DNA of 64,000 nucleotides from Azorhizobium doebereinerae UFLA1-100. Lineage in GTDB: Bacteria; Pseudomonadota; Alphaproteobacteria; Rhizobiales; Xanthobacteraceae. The position numbers and the translations under genes are program-made. Where the stretch lies: the NCBI RefSeq assembly GCF_000473085.1, contig NZ_AXBA01000029.1, positions 1 to 64,000 of the forward strand, in the 5' to 3' direction. Under the pieces are notes generated by a model that was not told the origin of the DNA, did not search any database, and saw only the letters and a list, made by a program, of their open reading frames with translations. Positions 45,994 through 55,346 of this stretch are shown piece by piece; positions within the stretch are counted from its first letter, which is position 1; each line of letters begins with the position of its first letter.

Positions 45994-46181
45994 GACTGCT
46001 TTATCCGCGCCCGACTTCGGGTTAGAAACAGGACAGACGCGCCGCGGCGATGCCGTGGCGCGAGGCCCTGTGTGTTCCGCACCGCTCTGCGACGCGTGAA
46101 CCGCCCCGGGGAGCCGCGCGCCGCGCGGCGGCATCCGCAGGCCGGGCGACAGAAGACTGGATTGAGGAGCCTCCGAGGACC

Positions 46182-46787
46182 ATGGAAAAGTTCACGACGC
46201 TGGAAGGCGTGGCTGCCCCGCTGAAGATTGTGAATGTCGATACCGACATGATCATCCCCAAGCAGTATCTGAAGACCATCAAGCGCACCGGCCTCGGCAC
46301 CGGCCTGTTCTCGGAGATGCGTTACAAGGAAGACGGCTCGGAGAATCCCGACTTCGTGCTGAACCAGCCGGCCTATCGCCATGCCAAGGTGCTGGTGGCG
46401 GGCGACAATTTCGGCTGCGGCTCGTCGCGCGAGCATGCCCCCTGGGCGCTGCTCGACTTCGGTATCCGCTGCGTGATCTCCACCTCGTTCGCGGACATTT
46501 TCTACAACAATTGCTTCAAGAACGGCATTCTGCCGATCGTCGTGTCGCAGAGCGACCTCGACAAACTGTTCGACGATGCCGACCGCGGCGCCAACGCGAC
46601 GCTGAGCATCGATCTGGCGGCCCAGGAGATCCACGGTCCCGACGGCGGCACCGTGCATTTCGAGATCGACCCCTTCCGCAAGCGCTGCCTGCTGGAGGGC
46701 CTCGACGACATCGGCCTCACCCTGGAGAAGGGCGAGCAGATCAATGTCTATGAAGGCCGCAAGCATGTGGAGCAGCCCTGGCTCTGA
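46182..46787 (+). CDS. leuD: 3-isopropylmalate dehydratase small subunit
   Basis: The 201-residue LeuD has [40 protein letters not shown] (the swivel-domain signature) and [18 protein letters not shown]. It partners LeuC from 1.7 kb upstream. GAGGA lies just before the ATG at 46182. A strong terminator follows at 46812. Confidence 0.97.
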   Translation: MEKFTTLEGVAAPLKIVNVDTDMIIPKQYLKTIKRTGLGTGLFSEMRYKEDGSENPDFVLNQPAYRHAKVLVAGDNFGCGSSREHAPWALLDFGIRCVISTSFADIFYNNCFKNGILPIVVSQSDLDKLFDDADRGANATLSIDLAAQEIHGPDGGTVHFEIDPFRKRCLLEGLDDIGLTLEKGEQINVYEGRKHVEQPWL

Positions 46788-46811
46788 ACCGGCCGCGCTT
46801 CCCGCTGTCAG

Positions 46812-46839
46812 AAGGCGCCGCTCGCGGCGCCTTTTTTTT
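46812..46839 (+). terminator. Terminator of leuD
   Basis: AAGGCGCCG and CGGCGCC form a hairpin with a four-base loop, followed by eight T residues. A textbook intrinsic terminator 24 bases past leuD. Confidence 0.93.
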
Positions 46840-47005
46840 CTTTTCCCCGGCGCCTGCCGAAAAAGTTTCCCCTCCGGCATGCGGAAGTCACTGTTCCGCC
46901 TTCGATATTGGCTTAAACTGATCCGCGCCCCCCGCTTCGCGCGCCTGTGGCCTCCTCCCCGGGGGTCGGTGTGCTTCCATCATACCGCTCTCCGGAGGAT
47001 GTCCC

Positions 47006-48892
47006 GTGCCTCATGAAACGCCGCTCGTCGCCACCATTGTGGGGGCCATCGTCCTGGCCTTCCTGCTGGGCACGGTGGCGCAACGGCTCCGGGTGTCGCC
47101 CCTCGTGGGCTATCTGATGGCGGGCATCCTGGCCGGCCCCTTCACCCCGGGCTTCACCGCCGATCCCGAGCTGGCTCTGGAACTGGCGGAGATCGGCGTC
47201 ATCCTGCTGATGTTCGGCGTCGGGCTGCATTTCTCCCTCGCCGACCTGCTGTCGGTGAAAGCCATCGCCATTCCCGGCGCGGTGGCGCAGATCGCGGTGG
47301 CGACGCTGCTGGGCATGGGCCTTGCCCATGTCATGGGCTGGAGCCTCGGCGGCGGGCTGGTGTTCGGCCTGGCCCTGTCGGTGGCGAGCACGGTGGTGCT
47401 GCTGCGGGCGCTGCAGGAGCGGCGCATCCTCGAAAGCGAGCAGGGCCGCATCGCGGTGGGCTGGCTGATCGTGGAAGACCTCGCCATGGTGCTGGCGCTT
47501 GTACTGCTGCCGGCCTTGTCCGAGACGCTGGGCGGCAAGCCCATGGGCAGTTCCCAGGCCGAGATGCTGTTCGGCACCTCCAGCATCGCCGCGACCCTCG
47601 GGCTCACCCTCGCCAAGGTGGCGGCCTTCGTGGTGCTCATGCTGGTGGTCGGGCGGCGCGTCATCCCCTGGCTGCTGGACATGGTGGCCGGCCTCGGCTC
47701 GCGCGAGCTGTTCCGCCTGGCGGTGCTCGCCATCGCGCTGGGCGTCGCCTACGGCTCGGCGAAGATGTTCGACGTTTCCTTCGCGCTCGGCGCCTTCTTC
47801 GCCGGCATGGTGCTGAGCGAATCGCCGCTCTCCCACCGCGCGGCGGAGGAAACGCTGCCGCTGCGCGACGCCTTCGCGGTGATGTTCTTCGTCTCCGTGG
47901 GCATGCTGGTGGACCCCGGCATTCTCCTGCGCAACCCGCTGCCGCTCCTCGGCACTCTCTTGATCGTGCTGGTCGGCAAGTCGGTCGCCGCCTTCGCGCT
48001 GGTGCGGATGTTCGGCTACGGCAAGAGCACGGCGCTCACCATTTCCGCCAGCCTGGCGCAGGTGGGCGAGTTCTCCTTCATCCTGGCTGCGCTGGGCGTG
48101 GACCTCGGCTTGCTGCCGCAGGAGGGCAGGGACCTCATCCTTGCCGCCGCCATTCTCTCGATTCTCGCCAACCCCTTCTTTTTCATGGCACTCGACAAGC
48201 TGCGGCCGGTATTGGCCAAGGCCAAGCCCCATGCGGTGGCCGAGCCGACGGCCAGCGTGGTGCTGCCGGTGTCCGAGAAGACGGGCCACACGGTCCTCGT
48301 GGGCTATGGCCGGGTCGGCCGCCTGGTGGCGGCGGGGCTGGAAACCGCGGGTGCGCCCTTCGTGGTCGTCGAGGACCAGGAGGACGCGGTGGAGCAGCTC
48401 AAGGCCGGCGGCGTCGAGGTGATCGCCGCCAATGCCGCGCTGCCCGAGGCGCTCGTCGCGGCGAATGTGGCGGGAGCCCGCCGCCTGATCCTCGCCATTC
48501 CCGACGGCTTCGAGGCTGCGCGGGTGCTGCGCAAGGCGCGGGCGCTCAACCCCGAGCTCGACATCATCGCCCGCGCCCATTCCGACGCCGAGGTGGAGCA
48601 TCTCCGCCTGGGCGGCGCCGGCTTCATCATCATGGGCGAGCGTGAGGTGGCGCGGGGCATGCTGGGCCATGTCTTCGGCCTCGACGGCGCCGCGCGCGAA
48701 GCGTCCCCAGGGGCGGAAACGGGCGCGCCTGCGACCATCATCACCCCGCAGGGCGAGGCGGTGCCGCTGGACGTCGCGGCCCTGCCGGCGGACGACGGGG
48801 TGCTGCCCGATATCGGCGAGGTGCTGGCCGGCACGGCGGACGGGGATAAGCCCGAGCCGCCCAAGGCCCCCGCCGCCACCACGGCGGACTGA
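47006..48892 (+). CDS. Kef-type monovalent cation:proton antiporter with TrkA-N domain
   Basis: A 628-residue CPA2 antiporter resembling KefB and YbaL. About 12 membrane segments (residues 8-390) include LMAGILAGPFTPGF and SLAQVGEFSFILAALGV. A cytoplasmic Rossmann RCK/TrkA-N domain follows (about 425-545; VLVGYGRVGRLVAAGL for nucleotide binding), then a Pro/Ala-rich tail. It probably exchanges K+ for H+ and is gated by a nucleotide or thiol ligand. The GTG at 47006 has GGAGG about eight bases upstream. No KefF/KefG partner gene is adjacent. Confidence 0.9.
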   Translation: MPHETPLVATIVGAIVLAFLLGTVAQRLRVSPLVGYLMAGILAGPFTPGFTADPELALELAEIGVILLMFGVGLHFSLADLLSVKAIAIPGAVAQIAVATLLGMGLAHVMGWSLGGGLVFGLALSVASTVVLLRALQERRILESEQGRIAVGWLIVEDLAMVLALVLLPALSETLGGKPMGSSQAEMLFGTSSIAATLGLTLAKVAAFVVLMLVVGRRVIPWLLDMVAGLGSRELFRLAVLAIALGVAYGSAKMFDVSFALGAFFAGMVLSESPLSHRAAEETLPLRDAFAVMFFVSVGMLVDPGILLRNPLPLLGTLLIVLVGKSVAAFALVRMFGYGKSTALTISASLAQVGEFSFILAALGVDLGLLPQEGRDLILAAAILSILANPFFFMALDKLRPVLAKAKPHAVAEPTASVVLPVSEKTGHTVLVGYGRVGRLVAAGLETAGAPFVVVEDQEDAVEQLKAGGVEVIAANAALPEALVAANVAGARRLILAIPDGFEAARVLRKARALNPELDIIARAHSDAEVEHLRLGGAGFIIMGEREVARGMLGHVFGLDGAAREASPGAETGAPATIITPQGEAVPLDVAALPADDGVLPDIGEVLAGTADGDKPEPPKAPAATTAD

Positions 48893-48942
48893 GCGGCGGC
48901 CGCGGGCGGGGCCTTTCGCCTGTGCCCAGCGGGGTGTTCACC

Positions 48943-48972
48943 GTTGACGCGCGGCCCGCCCAGCCCTATAAG
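48943..48972 (+). promoter_or_regulatory. Sigma-70-type promoter of rpmH-rnpA-yidC
   Basis: TTGACG (48943-48948) and TATAAG (48967-48972) are separated by 18 bases. This is the best match in the 319-base gap before rpmH and implies a leader of about 230 nt. Confidence 0.6.
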
Positions 48973-49057
48973 CCGACCCCGAACTCGGGTGGCTGCGCCT
49001 CCTGGGACCCTGCCTTGTTCCCGAGCCGCCCCCGTTACCGGGCCGGCCTTGGAAGCC

Positions 49058-49076
49058 CCGGTGGCACAGCCACCGG
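49058..49076 (+). promoter_or_regulatory. Leader hairpin upstream of rpmH
   Basis: CCGGTGGC-ACA-GCCACCGG is a perfect eight-base stem with a three-base loop, inside the presumed rpmH leader about 135 bases before the start. No T-run follows. It may affect leader stability. The remaining leader shows no gene. Confidence 0.45.
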
Positions 49077-49211
49077 AAGGGTTCGGTCTCAAAAGCAGTT
49101 GCCGGAGCCCGGCGTCGGAAAGCGCGTTGCGGTTTCCAGGCGGTCGGGCTCAAGAACAGACGAAATAGACCAAGCCTTTGGGCAGGGTCGGGAAATCCGG
49201 AGACAAGACCC

Positions 49212-49346
49212 GTGAAGCGCACTTACCAACCGAGCAAGCTCGTGCGCAAGCGTCGGCACGGCTTCCGTGCGCGCATGGCGACGAAGAACGGCCGCAAGAT
49301 CATCGCCCTGCGCCGCGCGCACGGCCGCAAGCGCCTGTCCGCGTGA
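49212..49346 (+). CDS. rpmH: 50S ribosomal protein L34
   Basis: The 44-residue product (GTG start, then [30 protein letters not shown] and [13 protein letters not shown]) is an unmistakable L34. GGAG lies about ten bases upstream. rnpA follows, in the conserved rpmH-rnpA-yidC order. Confidence 0.97.
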   Translation: MKRTYQPSKLVRKRRHGFRARMATKNGRKIIALRRAHGRKRLSA

Positions 49347-49370
49347 GGCGTGCCCGCGGAGCTGCCCGTC

Positions 49371-49745
49371 GTGGATCGTCTCCGCAAGCGTCGTGATTTC
49401 CTGGCCGCCGCCAAGGCTGAGCGAGCCAGCGTCCCGTCCTTCCTTTTGCAGGGGCGGGACCGTCGCGATGAAGCGGAGCCCCGGCTCGGCTTCACGGTGA
49501 CCAAGAAGAATGGCAACGCCGTCGTGCGGAATCGCATGCGCCGGCGGCTGCGCGAGGCGGCCCGCCAGGTGCTGCCGCAGACCGGCCGAAACGGCTTCGA
49601 TTACGTTCTGGTGGCCCGCAGCCCTTGTCTCAAGGCGCCCTTCCAGACCTTGGTGCGCGATCTTGAGCGCGCCGTTGCCCGGCTGCATGCCGCGAAAAAA
49701 TCCAAAGATTCATCCGCCCCCGCCGACGGAGGCCGCCCGGCATGA
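49371..49745 (+). CDS. rnpA: Ribonuclease P protein component
   Basis: RnpA binds the RNase P RNA for tRNA 5' maturation. The 124-residue protein has [37 protein letters not shown] with the RNR motif, and [12 protein letters not shown] 49371 has GGAG nine bases upstream; GTG 49350 in frame is only four bases after the rpmH stop and lacks spacing for a ribosome site. The C-terminal tail is basic and disordered. It overlaps yidC by four bases (ATGA). Confidence 0.95.
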   Translation: MDRLRKRRDFLAAAKAERASVPSFLLQGRDRRDEAEPRLGFTVTKKNGNAVVRNRMRRRLREAARQVLPQTGRNGFDYVLVARSPCLKAPFQTLVRDLERAVARLHAAKKSKDSSAPADGGRPA

Positions 49746-51565
49746 CCGACAATCGCAACATGTTCATCGCCATCGGGCTGTCCCTGGCGATCCTGATCGG
49801 GTGGCAATATTTCTACGCGCTGCCGCAGGCCGAGAAGCAGCGCCAGGTGCAGGCGCAGCAGCAGGCCGCCCAGCAGAGCCAGACGCCGCCGGTCACCGCG
49901 TCCGAAACCACCACGCAGCCCGACGCCGCGCCTTCCGCGCCCGGCGCGCAGCAGACCGCCCCGCGCGCGGCGACCAGGGCGCAGGCTCTTGCCGCGAGCC
50001 CCCGCGTCCTCATCGAGACCCCGCGCGTGAAGGGCTCGATCTCGCTGCGCGGCGCCCGCGCCGACGACCTCTCGCTGTCCGACTATCGCGAGACGGTGGA
50101 TCCCAAGAGCCCGAACATCGTGCTTTTGTCGCCGTCCGGCGCGCCTGAGCCCTTCTATGCGGAGTTCGGCTGGACCGCCGCGCCCGGCTCCAACGTGGCG
50201 CTGCCCGGGCCGGACACGCTGTGGACCGCAGAAGCGGGCGCCAAGCTGACGCCGGCGACGCCGCTGACCGTGACCTATGACAACGGCCAGGGCCTGCTGT
50301 TCAAGCGTACCTTCACCATCGACGACCATTACATGTTCACGGTGAAGGACGAGGTGGAGAACAAGGGCACCGCTCCGGCGACGCTCTATCCCTATGCGCT
50401 GGTGTCGCGCCACGGCATGCCGCACACCCAGGGCTTCTACATCCTGCACGAGGGCCTCATCGGCGTGATGGGCGACCACGGCCTGCAGGAAATCACCTAC
50501 GCCAAGATGGACGACGCCAAGCCCGCGACCTTCAAGGCTACCGGCGGCTGGCTCGGCATCACCGACAAATATTGGGCGGCGACCGTCATTCCCGACCAGA
50601 AGGTGGCGGTGGATTCCCGCTTCTCCTCCAGCATGCTCGGGCAGACCCGCACCTTCCAGGCGGACTATCTGGCCGCCGCGCAGACTGTGGCGCCCGGCGC
50701 CAGCATCGCCTCGCAGTCCCGCCTGTTCGCCGGCGCCAAGGAAGTGGCGGTGGTGGACGGCTATGAGAAGCAGTACGGCATCGACCGCTTTGACCTGCTG
50801 ATCGACTGGGGCTGGTTCTATTTCATCACCAAGCCGCTCTTCCTGGTCATCGACTGGATCTACAAGCTGGTCGGCAACTTCGGTGTCGCGATCCTGATCG
50901 TCACCGTGCTGCTCAAGGGCCTGTTCTTCCCGCTGGCCAGCAAGTCCTACGCCTCGATGGCGAAGATGAAGGCGCTGCAGCCGGAGATGGTCGCCATCCG
51001 CGAGCGCTATGCGGACGACAAGGTCAAGCAGCAGCAAGCGACCATGGAGCTGTACAAGAAGGAGAAGATCAATCCGGTGGCGGGCTGCCTGCCCATCGTG
51101 ATCCAGATCCCGGTCTTCTTCGCGCTCTACAAGGTGCTGTTCGTCACCATCGAGATGCGGCAGGCGCCGTTCTTCGGCTGGATCCGCGACCTGTCCGCGC
51201 CCGATCCGACCACGGTGTTCAACCTGTTCGGCCTCATCCCCTGGGATCCGAGCGTGGTGCCGGTGCTCGGCCCCTACATGATGCTCGGCGCCTGGCCGCT
51301 CATCATGGGCGTGACCATGTGGGTGCAGATGAAGCTGAACCCGGCCCCGCCGGATCCGACCCAGCAGATGATTTTCAACTACATGCCGATCATCTTCACC
51401 TTCATGCTGGCCCATTTCGCCGCCGGCCTGGTGATCTACTGGGCCTGGAACAACACCCTCTCGGTGCTCCAGCAGGCCGCGATCATGAAGCGGCACGGGG
51501 TGAGGATCGAATTGTGGGACAATATCCGCGGTGCCTTCCGCAAGAAGGCCCCGGCCAAGGGCTGA
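49742..51565 (+). CDS. yidC: Membrane protein insertase YidC
   Basis: YidC inserts and folds inner-membrane proteins. The 607-residue protein has an N-terminal anchor ([20 protein letters not shown]), a Gln/Ala/Pro-rich linker, the large periplasmic P1 domain (about residues 80-360), then the conserved five-helix core with [53 protein letters not shown] and the C-terminal [29 protein letters not shown]. It is translationally coupled to rnpA and followed by a terminator. Confidence 0.97.
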   Translation: MTDNRNMFIAIGLSLAILIGWQYFYALPQAEKQRQVQAQQQAAQQSQTPPVTASETTTQPDAAPSAPGAQQTAPRAATRAQALAASPRVLIETPRVKGSISLRGARADDLSLSDYRETVDPKSPNIVLLSPSGAPEPFYAEFGWTAAPGSNVALPGPDTLWTAEAGAKLTPATPLTVTYDNGQGLLFKRTFTIDDHYMFTVKDEVENKGTAPATLYPYALVSRHGMPHTQGFYILHEGLIGVMGDHGLQEITYAKMDDAKPATFKATGGWLGITDKYWAATVIPDQKVAVDSRFSSSMLGQTRTFQADYLAAAQTVAPGASIASQSRLFAGAKEVAVVDGYEKQYGIDRFDLLIDWGWFYFITKPLFLVIDWIYKLVGNFGVAILIVTVLLKGLFFPLASKSYASMAKMKALQPEMVAIRERYADDKVKQQQATMELYKKEKINPVAGCLPIVIQIPVFFALYKVLFVTIEMRQAPFFGWIRDLSAPDPTTVFNLFGLIPWDPSVVPVLGPYMMLGAWPLIMGVTMWVQMKLNPAPPDPTQQMIFNYMPIIFTFMLAHFAAGLVIYWAWNNTLSVLQQAAIMKRHGVRIELWDNIRGAFRKKAPAKG

Positions 51566-51587
51566 GACGATCTGGGACGCTGACGAG

Positions 51588-51617
51588 AAAGGGCCGCGCA
51601 TCGCGCGGCCCTTTTTT
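51588..51617 (+). terminator. Terminator of rpmH-rnpA-yidC
   Basis: AAAGGGCCGCGC and GCGCGGCCCTTT form a 12-base stem around a three-base loop, followed by more T residues. It ends the operon before the YceI/cytochrome b561 pair, so engB cannot simply be co-transcribed with yidC. Confidence 0.93.
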
Positions 51618-51811
51618 ATTGCCGCGCTCATGACGTCCGCGTGAGCGGGGCATCCGGCGGCGAGCGCCAGCGTAAGAGGGGAGGGCGCGCACTTTCCTAC
51701 CCCCTCGGGGGCGGGAGAGGGACGGGTGCCATCGCGGGAGGCTTTGACCTGCGCGGCGCGCCCATTCCGGGACATGGCTCCCACTGACCGTCGAGCTTGC
51801 AGGAGGTCGCC

Positions 51812-52384
51812 ATGCCGTCCTTCCCACGTCTATTGTCCGCTCTGCCGCTTGGTTTTGCGGTCCTCGCCCTGGCGGCGCCCGGCGCCCGCGCCGAGACCTA
51901 CCGCATCGATCCGGCGCATACGCAGATCCGCTTCGAGGTGGGCGCGCAGGGCTACCCCGTGACCAAAGGGGTCTTCCGGCGCTTCACCTCGAACCTGGCC
52001 GTCGATTTCGACACGCCCGCCCGCAGCAAGGTGAGCTTTCACGTGGCCGCCGGTTCGCTGGAGACCGGGACGCCGGTGCTCGATGCCTATGTGCGCGGCC
52101 CGGTCTTTCTCGATGCGGACCGCTTTCCCGAGGTGATGTTCGAGTCCGCCGCCGTGGAGAAGCTGGACGACCATCGGGTCCGGGTCAGCGGGGTCCTGAC
52201 CCTGATGGGCGTCAGCCATGCCGAGACGTTCCTGGTGGACGTGAACCGCGCCACCGGCACGGCCTCTCTCAGCCTTTCCGCCGAGGGACGCATCCATCGC
52301 TCGGACTTCGGCATGGTGGCAGGGCTGCCGCTCATCTCCGACGACGTGGCGATCACCGTCGCCACGCTGGCCGATCAGCCATGA
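51812..52384 (+). CDS. YceI family periplasmic protein
   Basis: A 190-residue lipocalin-like protein of the YceI family. A signal peptide covers about residues 1-27 (cleavage near ARA), then AETYRIDPAHTQIRFEVG, the family start, and KVSFHVAAGSLETG. YceI proteins bind isoprenoid or other lipid chains in the periplasm. It has a perfect AGGAGG. The downstream cytochrome b561 overlaps by four bases (ATGA); pairs of this type are recurrent and suggest quinone-linked redox work. Confidence 0.92.
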   Translation: MPSFPRLLSALPLGFAVLALAAPGARAETYRIDPAHTQIRFEVGAQGYPVTKGVFRRFTSNLAVDFDTPARSKVSFHVAAGSLETGTPVLDAYVRGPVFLDADRFPEVMFESAAVEKLDDHRVRVSGVLTLMGVSHAETFLVDVNRATGTASLSLSAEGRIHRSDFGMVAGLPLISDDVAITVATLADQP

Positions 52385-52920
52385 CCGCGGCCGTGCGGCG
52401 GTGGAGCCTGCCGCTGCGGGCGCTGCACTGGATCATGGCCGCGCTGATCCTGGGGCTGCTGGCCTTGGGTTTGCTGATGACGCACCTGCGGTTCGACCTC
52501 GGCACCACCTTCGCGCTCTACCAGTGGCACAAGTCCATCGGCGTCGTCGTGCTGTTGCTGTGGGGCGTCCGGCTGGGGACGCGAGCAGCATGGCCGGCAC
52601 CGCCGGAGGAGACACCGGCCGGATGGCAGCGCGCTGCCGCTCGCGGCACGCATCTGCTGCTCTACGGCCTGATGCTGGCACTGCCGCTCAGCGGCTGGAT
52701 GCTCGCCTCCGCCTCGCCGCTGCATCTGCCGACACGGCCGTTCAACCTGTTCACCCTGCCCGACCTCGTGACGGCGGGGCCCCGCCTCTTCGCGGCCCTG
52801 GAAGGGGTGCATGCCGCCCTGGCCTACGGCCTGCTGGCGCTGGTGGCGGTGCATGTGGCGGGCGCGCTCAAGCATCGCTTCGTCGACCGCGACGGGGTGA
52901 TGGCCCGCATGGGGTTCTGA
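52381..52920 (+). CDS. Cytochrome b561 family protein (paired with YceI)
   Basis: A 179-residue four-helix membrane protein with candidate haem ligands in LPLRALHWIMAALIL, QWHKSIGVV, HLLLYGLMLAL and VAVHVAGALKHRFVDRDGV. It starts inside the yceI stop, so the two are made together. This one and the homologue at 45454 have the same length and are clearly paralogous. It lies in the stretch between yidC and engB. Confidence 0.9.
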   Translation: MTAAVRRWSLPLRALHWIMAALILGLLALGLLMTHLRFDLGTTFALYQWHKSIGVVVLLLWGVRLGTRAAWPAPPEETPAGWQRAAARGTHLLLYGLMLALPLSGWMLASASPLHLPTRPFNLFTLPDLVTAGPRLFAALEGVHAALAYGLLALVAVHVAGALKHRFVDRDGVMARMGF

Positions 52921-53009
52921 CGGCGGCTGGGGCCGGGGCGGGGCGCCCCGGCCGTGGGAGCCCGCCGTCTTGCGCTTGCGCGGAGCGGAGCGGCGGACCA
53001 TAAGCGGGC

Positions 53010-53687
53010 ATGACCGACACACGCGCGACCGAAACCCCATCCGACGAGCCGGAGGCTGTCGACCCCTTCCTGGAAAAGGGGCGGCTGCTGTTCGCTGCGG
53101 AATGGCGCTTCATCACCGCCGCGCCGACGGTGGAGTTCCTGCCTCCCATGGAGGGGATGGAGATCGCCTTGGCCGGGCGCTCCAATGTGGGCAAGTCGAG
53201 CCTCGTCAATGCGCTGACCGGCCGCAACTCTCTGGCCCGCACCTCGGTGACGCCGGGCCGCACCCAGGAACTGATCTTCTTCCGGGTCGGCCCGGAACTG
53301 ACGCTCGTGGACATGCCCGGTTACGGCTTCGCCAAGGCGCCGAAGGACAAGGTGGACGCCTGGGTGCGCACCATCCGTTCCTACCTCAGGGGGCGGGTCA
53401 ACCTGGCGCGGGTGTTCGTTCTCATCGATGCCCGCCACGGCATCAAGCCGGTGGACGAGGAGATTCTCGATCTCCTGGACAAGGCGGCGGTGTCCTACGC
53501 CATCGTGCTGACGAAGGCCGACCAGGTGAAGCCGACGGATTTCGTGACCCGCCTTGCCGAGACGCGGGAAAAGATCCGCCGCCGGCCGGCGGCCTATCCG
53601 GAGATCTTCCCGACCTCCAGCCACACGGGGGCGGGGCTGCCCGAACTGCGCGCCGCCGTGGCGCGGCTGATCGCCGAGCGGACCTGA
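53010..53687 (+). CDS. engB: Ribosome biogenesis GTPase EngB (YihA/YsxC)
   Basis: EngB assists 50S subunit assembly. The 225-residue GTPase shows G1 GRSNVGKSS (about residues 57-65), switch region SVTPGRTQ, G3 DMPGYGFA, G4 TKAD and G5 TSS. An N-terminal extension of about 25 residues precedes the fold. In many alphaproteobacteria engB directly follows yidC and precedes argB; here a two-gene insert lies on the left and argB is not on the right. Confidence 0.95.
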   Translation: MTDTRATETPSDEPEAVDPFLEKGRLLFAAEWRFITAAPTVEFLPPMEGMEIALAGRSNVGKSSLVNALTGRNSLARTSVTPGRTQELIFFRVGPELTLVDMPGYGFAKAPKDKVDAWVRTIRSYLRGRVNLARVFVLIDARHGIKPVDEEILDLLDKAAVSYAIVLTKADQVKPTDFVTRLAETREKIRRRPAAYPEIFPTSSHTGAGLPELRAAVARLIAERT

Positions 53688-53979
53688 CGCCGGCGCGCGA
53701 GGATAGCTATGGCCTGCGTCAGCCCGGCAGGATAATGCGCGCGAAACGGCCGGTGCCCGGCCGCTGCGCCCGGTGGCGCTGCCCGATCCTGCGGAATTGT
53801 CGATGGCGGGGCAGGGAAGACCTGAGCCTGGACCGGCCCGACGAATGCCTGGAATGATCTCTGGCCCTGGGCCCGGCGATTGCCCGTCTTCCAGGCGAGC
53901 GGTGCTCGAGAGCCTGGATCTGAAAAGGGATCCGGCGCCGCCCACGTTCCCCTCGGGCCGGCGCCTGGAACCTTCGCGG

Positions 53980-54171
53980 TCAGCGCCGCTTGGTTTCTTC
54001 CTGCATGAGGGCTTCGGTGGCCGCGATGGCCCCTTCCAGCTCGGAAATCTTCCGGAGCGCCCCGTCTGACGGAAGCGTTGCAGTCGTCGCGGCAGTGAGA
54101 AGCAGATCCCGCTGCGCGACTTTCAGTCTGTGGAGGAGGCCTTTTAGATCCGCCTCGGCACTTTGAGCCAT
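53980..54171 (-). CDS. Small hypothetical helical protein (63 residues)
   Basis: A 63-residue, mostly helical, charged protein (MAQSAEADLKGLLHRLKVAQ and ISELEGAIAATEALMQEETK). No signal peptide or family is recognised. GGGAG lies 11 bases upstream of the start. The gene is downstream of the cold-shock gene on the same strand with a terminator between, so its expression may need read-through or its own promoter. The 292 bases between it and engB hold nothing I can identify. Confidence 0.6.
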   Translation of the reverse strand: MAQSAEADLKGLLHRLKVAQRDLLLTAATTATLPSDGALRKISELEGAIAATEALMQEETKRR

Positions 54172-54186
54172 GTAACGCCGAACTCC

Positions 54187-54231
54187 CAAAACACAGGAAC
54201 GGACGCCACCTGCGACGGCGGCGTCCGTTCC
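54187..54231 (-). terminator. Terminator of the cold-shock protein gene
   Basis: On the minus strand GGAACGGACGCC and GGCGTCCGTTCC form a perfect 12-base stem, followed by TGTGTTTT. It lies about 25 bases past the cold-shock gene. The loop is 12 bases and the T-run is interrupted, so some read-through is likely. Confidence 0.8.
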
Positions 54232-54256
54232 CGAACTCAAGTCGATGCTGGGCCGA

Positions 54257-54931
54257 TCAGTCGGCGACTTCGATGCCGCGCGCCTCGGGGCCCTTCGGAC
54301 CCTGGCCGACCTGCACCACGACGCGCTGACCTTCCGCCAGATCGGCAAGACCGGAACGGGACACGACGGTGACGTGCACGAACACGTCCTTGCCGCCGCC
54401 TTCCACCGCGATGAAGCCGAAGCCCTTCTCGGGGTTGTACCACTTCACGGTGCCGACACGCTCTTCGGTCGGGCCCGACGCAGCGCGCGGGCCGCCGCCG
54501 GCGCCGCCCATGCGGGGAGCGCCGCCGCCGAAGGCACCCGGAGCGCGGCGCGGAGGCGCGGCTTCGGCCGTGGAGGTGTCAACCTCGAGCACTTCGGTGA
54601 CCTGACGACCCTTCTGTCCCTGGCCAACGCGCACGCTCAGCTTGGAGCCGGGCGGAACGCTGTCCTGGCCAGCGGCCTCAAGGGCGCGGGCATGGAGAAA
54701 CACGTCGCCGGAGCCGTCAGCCAGCTCGACGAAGCCGAAACCCTTCTCGGGGTTGAACCACTTGACGGTGGCCTCGATGGGCGGACCCGAGGGCACAGGT
54801 GCGCTGAAAGAGCTGCTGGGCGAGGAGAAAGCACGCTCTCCACCGCCGAAGCCACGGTCACGTGACGGCGGGGCAAAATCGTCATCAAAGCCACGACGGC
54901 GCGGCTCTCGGAAGTCTCGGTTACGGCTCAT
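54257..54931 (-). CDS. Tandem cold-shock-domain RNA-binding protein
   Basis: A 224-residue protein with two cold-shock domains. One is at about residues 52-115 (ATVKWFNPEKGFGFVEL, GDVFLHARAL) and one at about 158-222 (GTVKWYNPEKGFGFIAVE, DVFVHVTVV), each with the RNP1 and RNP2 aromatic residues. An Arg/Gly-rich N-terminus and a Gly/Ala/Pro-rich linker suggest disorder. Such double-CSD proteins chaperone RNA in alphaproteobacteria. ATG 54931 (MSRNRDFREPRRRGF) is the natural start; the frame is open upstream without homology. Confidence 0.92.
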   Translation of the reverse strand: MSRNRDFREPRRRGFDDDFAPPSRDRGFGGGERAFSSPSSSFSAPVPSGPPIEATVKWFNPEKGFGFVELADGSGDVFLHARALEAAGQDSVPPGSKLSVRVGQGQKGRQVTEVLEVDTSTAEAAPPRRAPGAFGGGAPRMGGAGGGPRAASGPTEERVGTVKWYNPEKGFGFIAVEGGGKDVFVHVTVVSRSGLADLAEGQRVVVQVGQGPKGPEARGIEVAD

Positions 54932-55190
54932 GTGTATTTCCGTTGAGGTCAGGTCGCCAATTTTGGCTAAGGCCATCCACCATTTGCTGAACTTGTCGTC
55001 GTTGATACTGATACCGTCTTGGAACGACCTGAAAGAAGTCCCCCTCGACACGCTCAAGCCAGCTTCCCGCTTCTCGCCTCGCAGCCTTAATGGACACGGC
55101 CGGATTTTCCCCGCGTTCTATGCAGAAACGCGCATCACACCGGCATGTTGACACACTAACACACATTCCTGCCGATTTGGTACATCAATG
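54932..55190. other. Long leader/promoter region of the cold-shock gene
   Basis: The region upstream of the cold-shock gene is over 250 bases long and lower in GC than its surroundings. It codes for nothing recognisable on either strand. A long structured leader is usual for cold-shock mRNAs, so a thermoregulatory 5' UTR on the minus strand is plausible; a fold prediction was not possible here. Confidence 0.45.
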
Positions 55191-55224
55191 TTTATCTGCC
55201 GTGATCGCATCCGGGGCAGATAAA
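55191..55224 (+). promoter_or_regulatory. Perfect inverted repeat before the nitroreductase gene
   Basis: Ten-base arms TTTATCTGCC and GGCAGATAAA flank 14 bases and are followed 2 bases later by CTTTGTTTTT on the plus strand. It could be an intrinsic terminator for an unrecognised plus-strand transcript or an operator for the nitroreductase gene 120 bases downstream. Confidence 0.5.
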
Positions 55225-55346
55225 GGCTTTGTTTTTCCATTCAGCGCATTGGCTGGGAAAGACCGGCCGCCGAGGCTGGTAGATGGTTTGCGCTTCATGC
55301 AGCCGCAGGTCGCCGCCGCCGCGAACTGCACGTGGAGGGAGAGGGC

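Noticed and set aside
46913-48670. 585-codon minus-strand ORF opposite the Kef-type antiporter
   Set aside because: Its composition (Gln/His/Glu/Arg-rich) and position are those of an antisense shadow, and the plus-strand antiporter is complete.
49601-51784. 727-codon minus-strand ORF opposite yidC
   Set aside because: It is antisense to a well-conserved essential gene, with no domain of its own.
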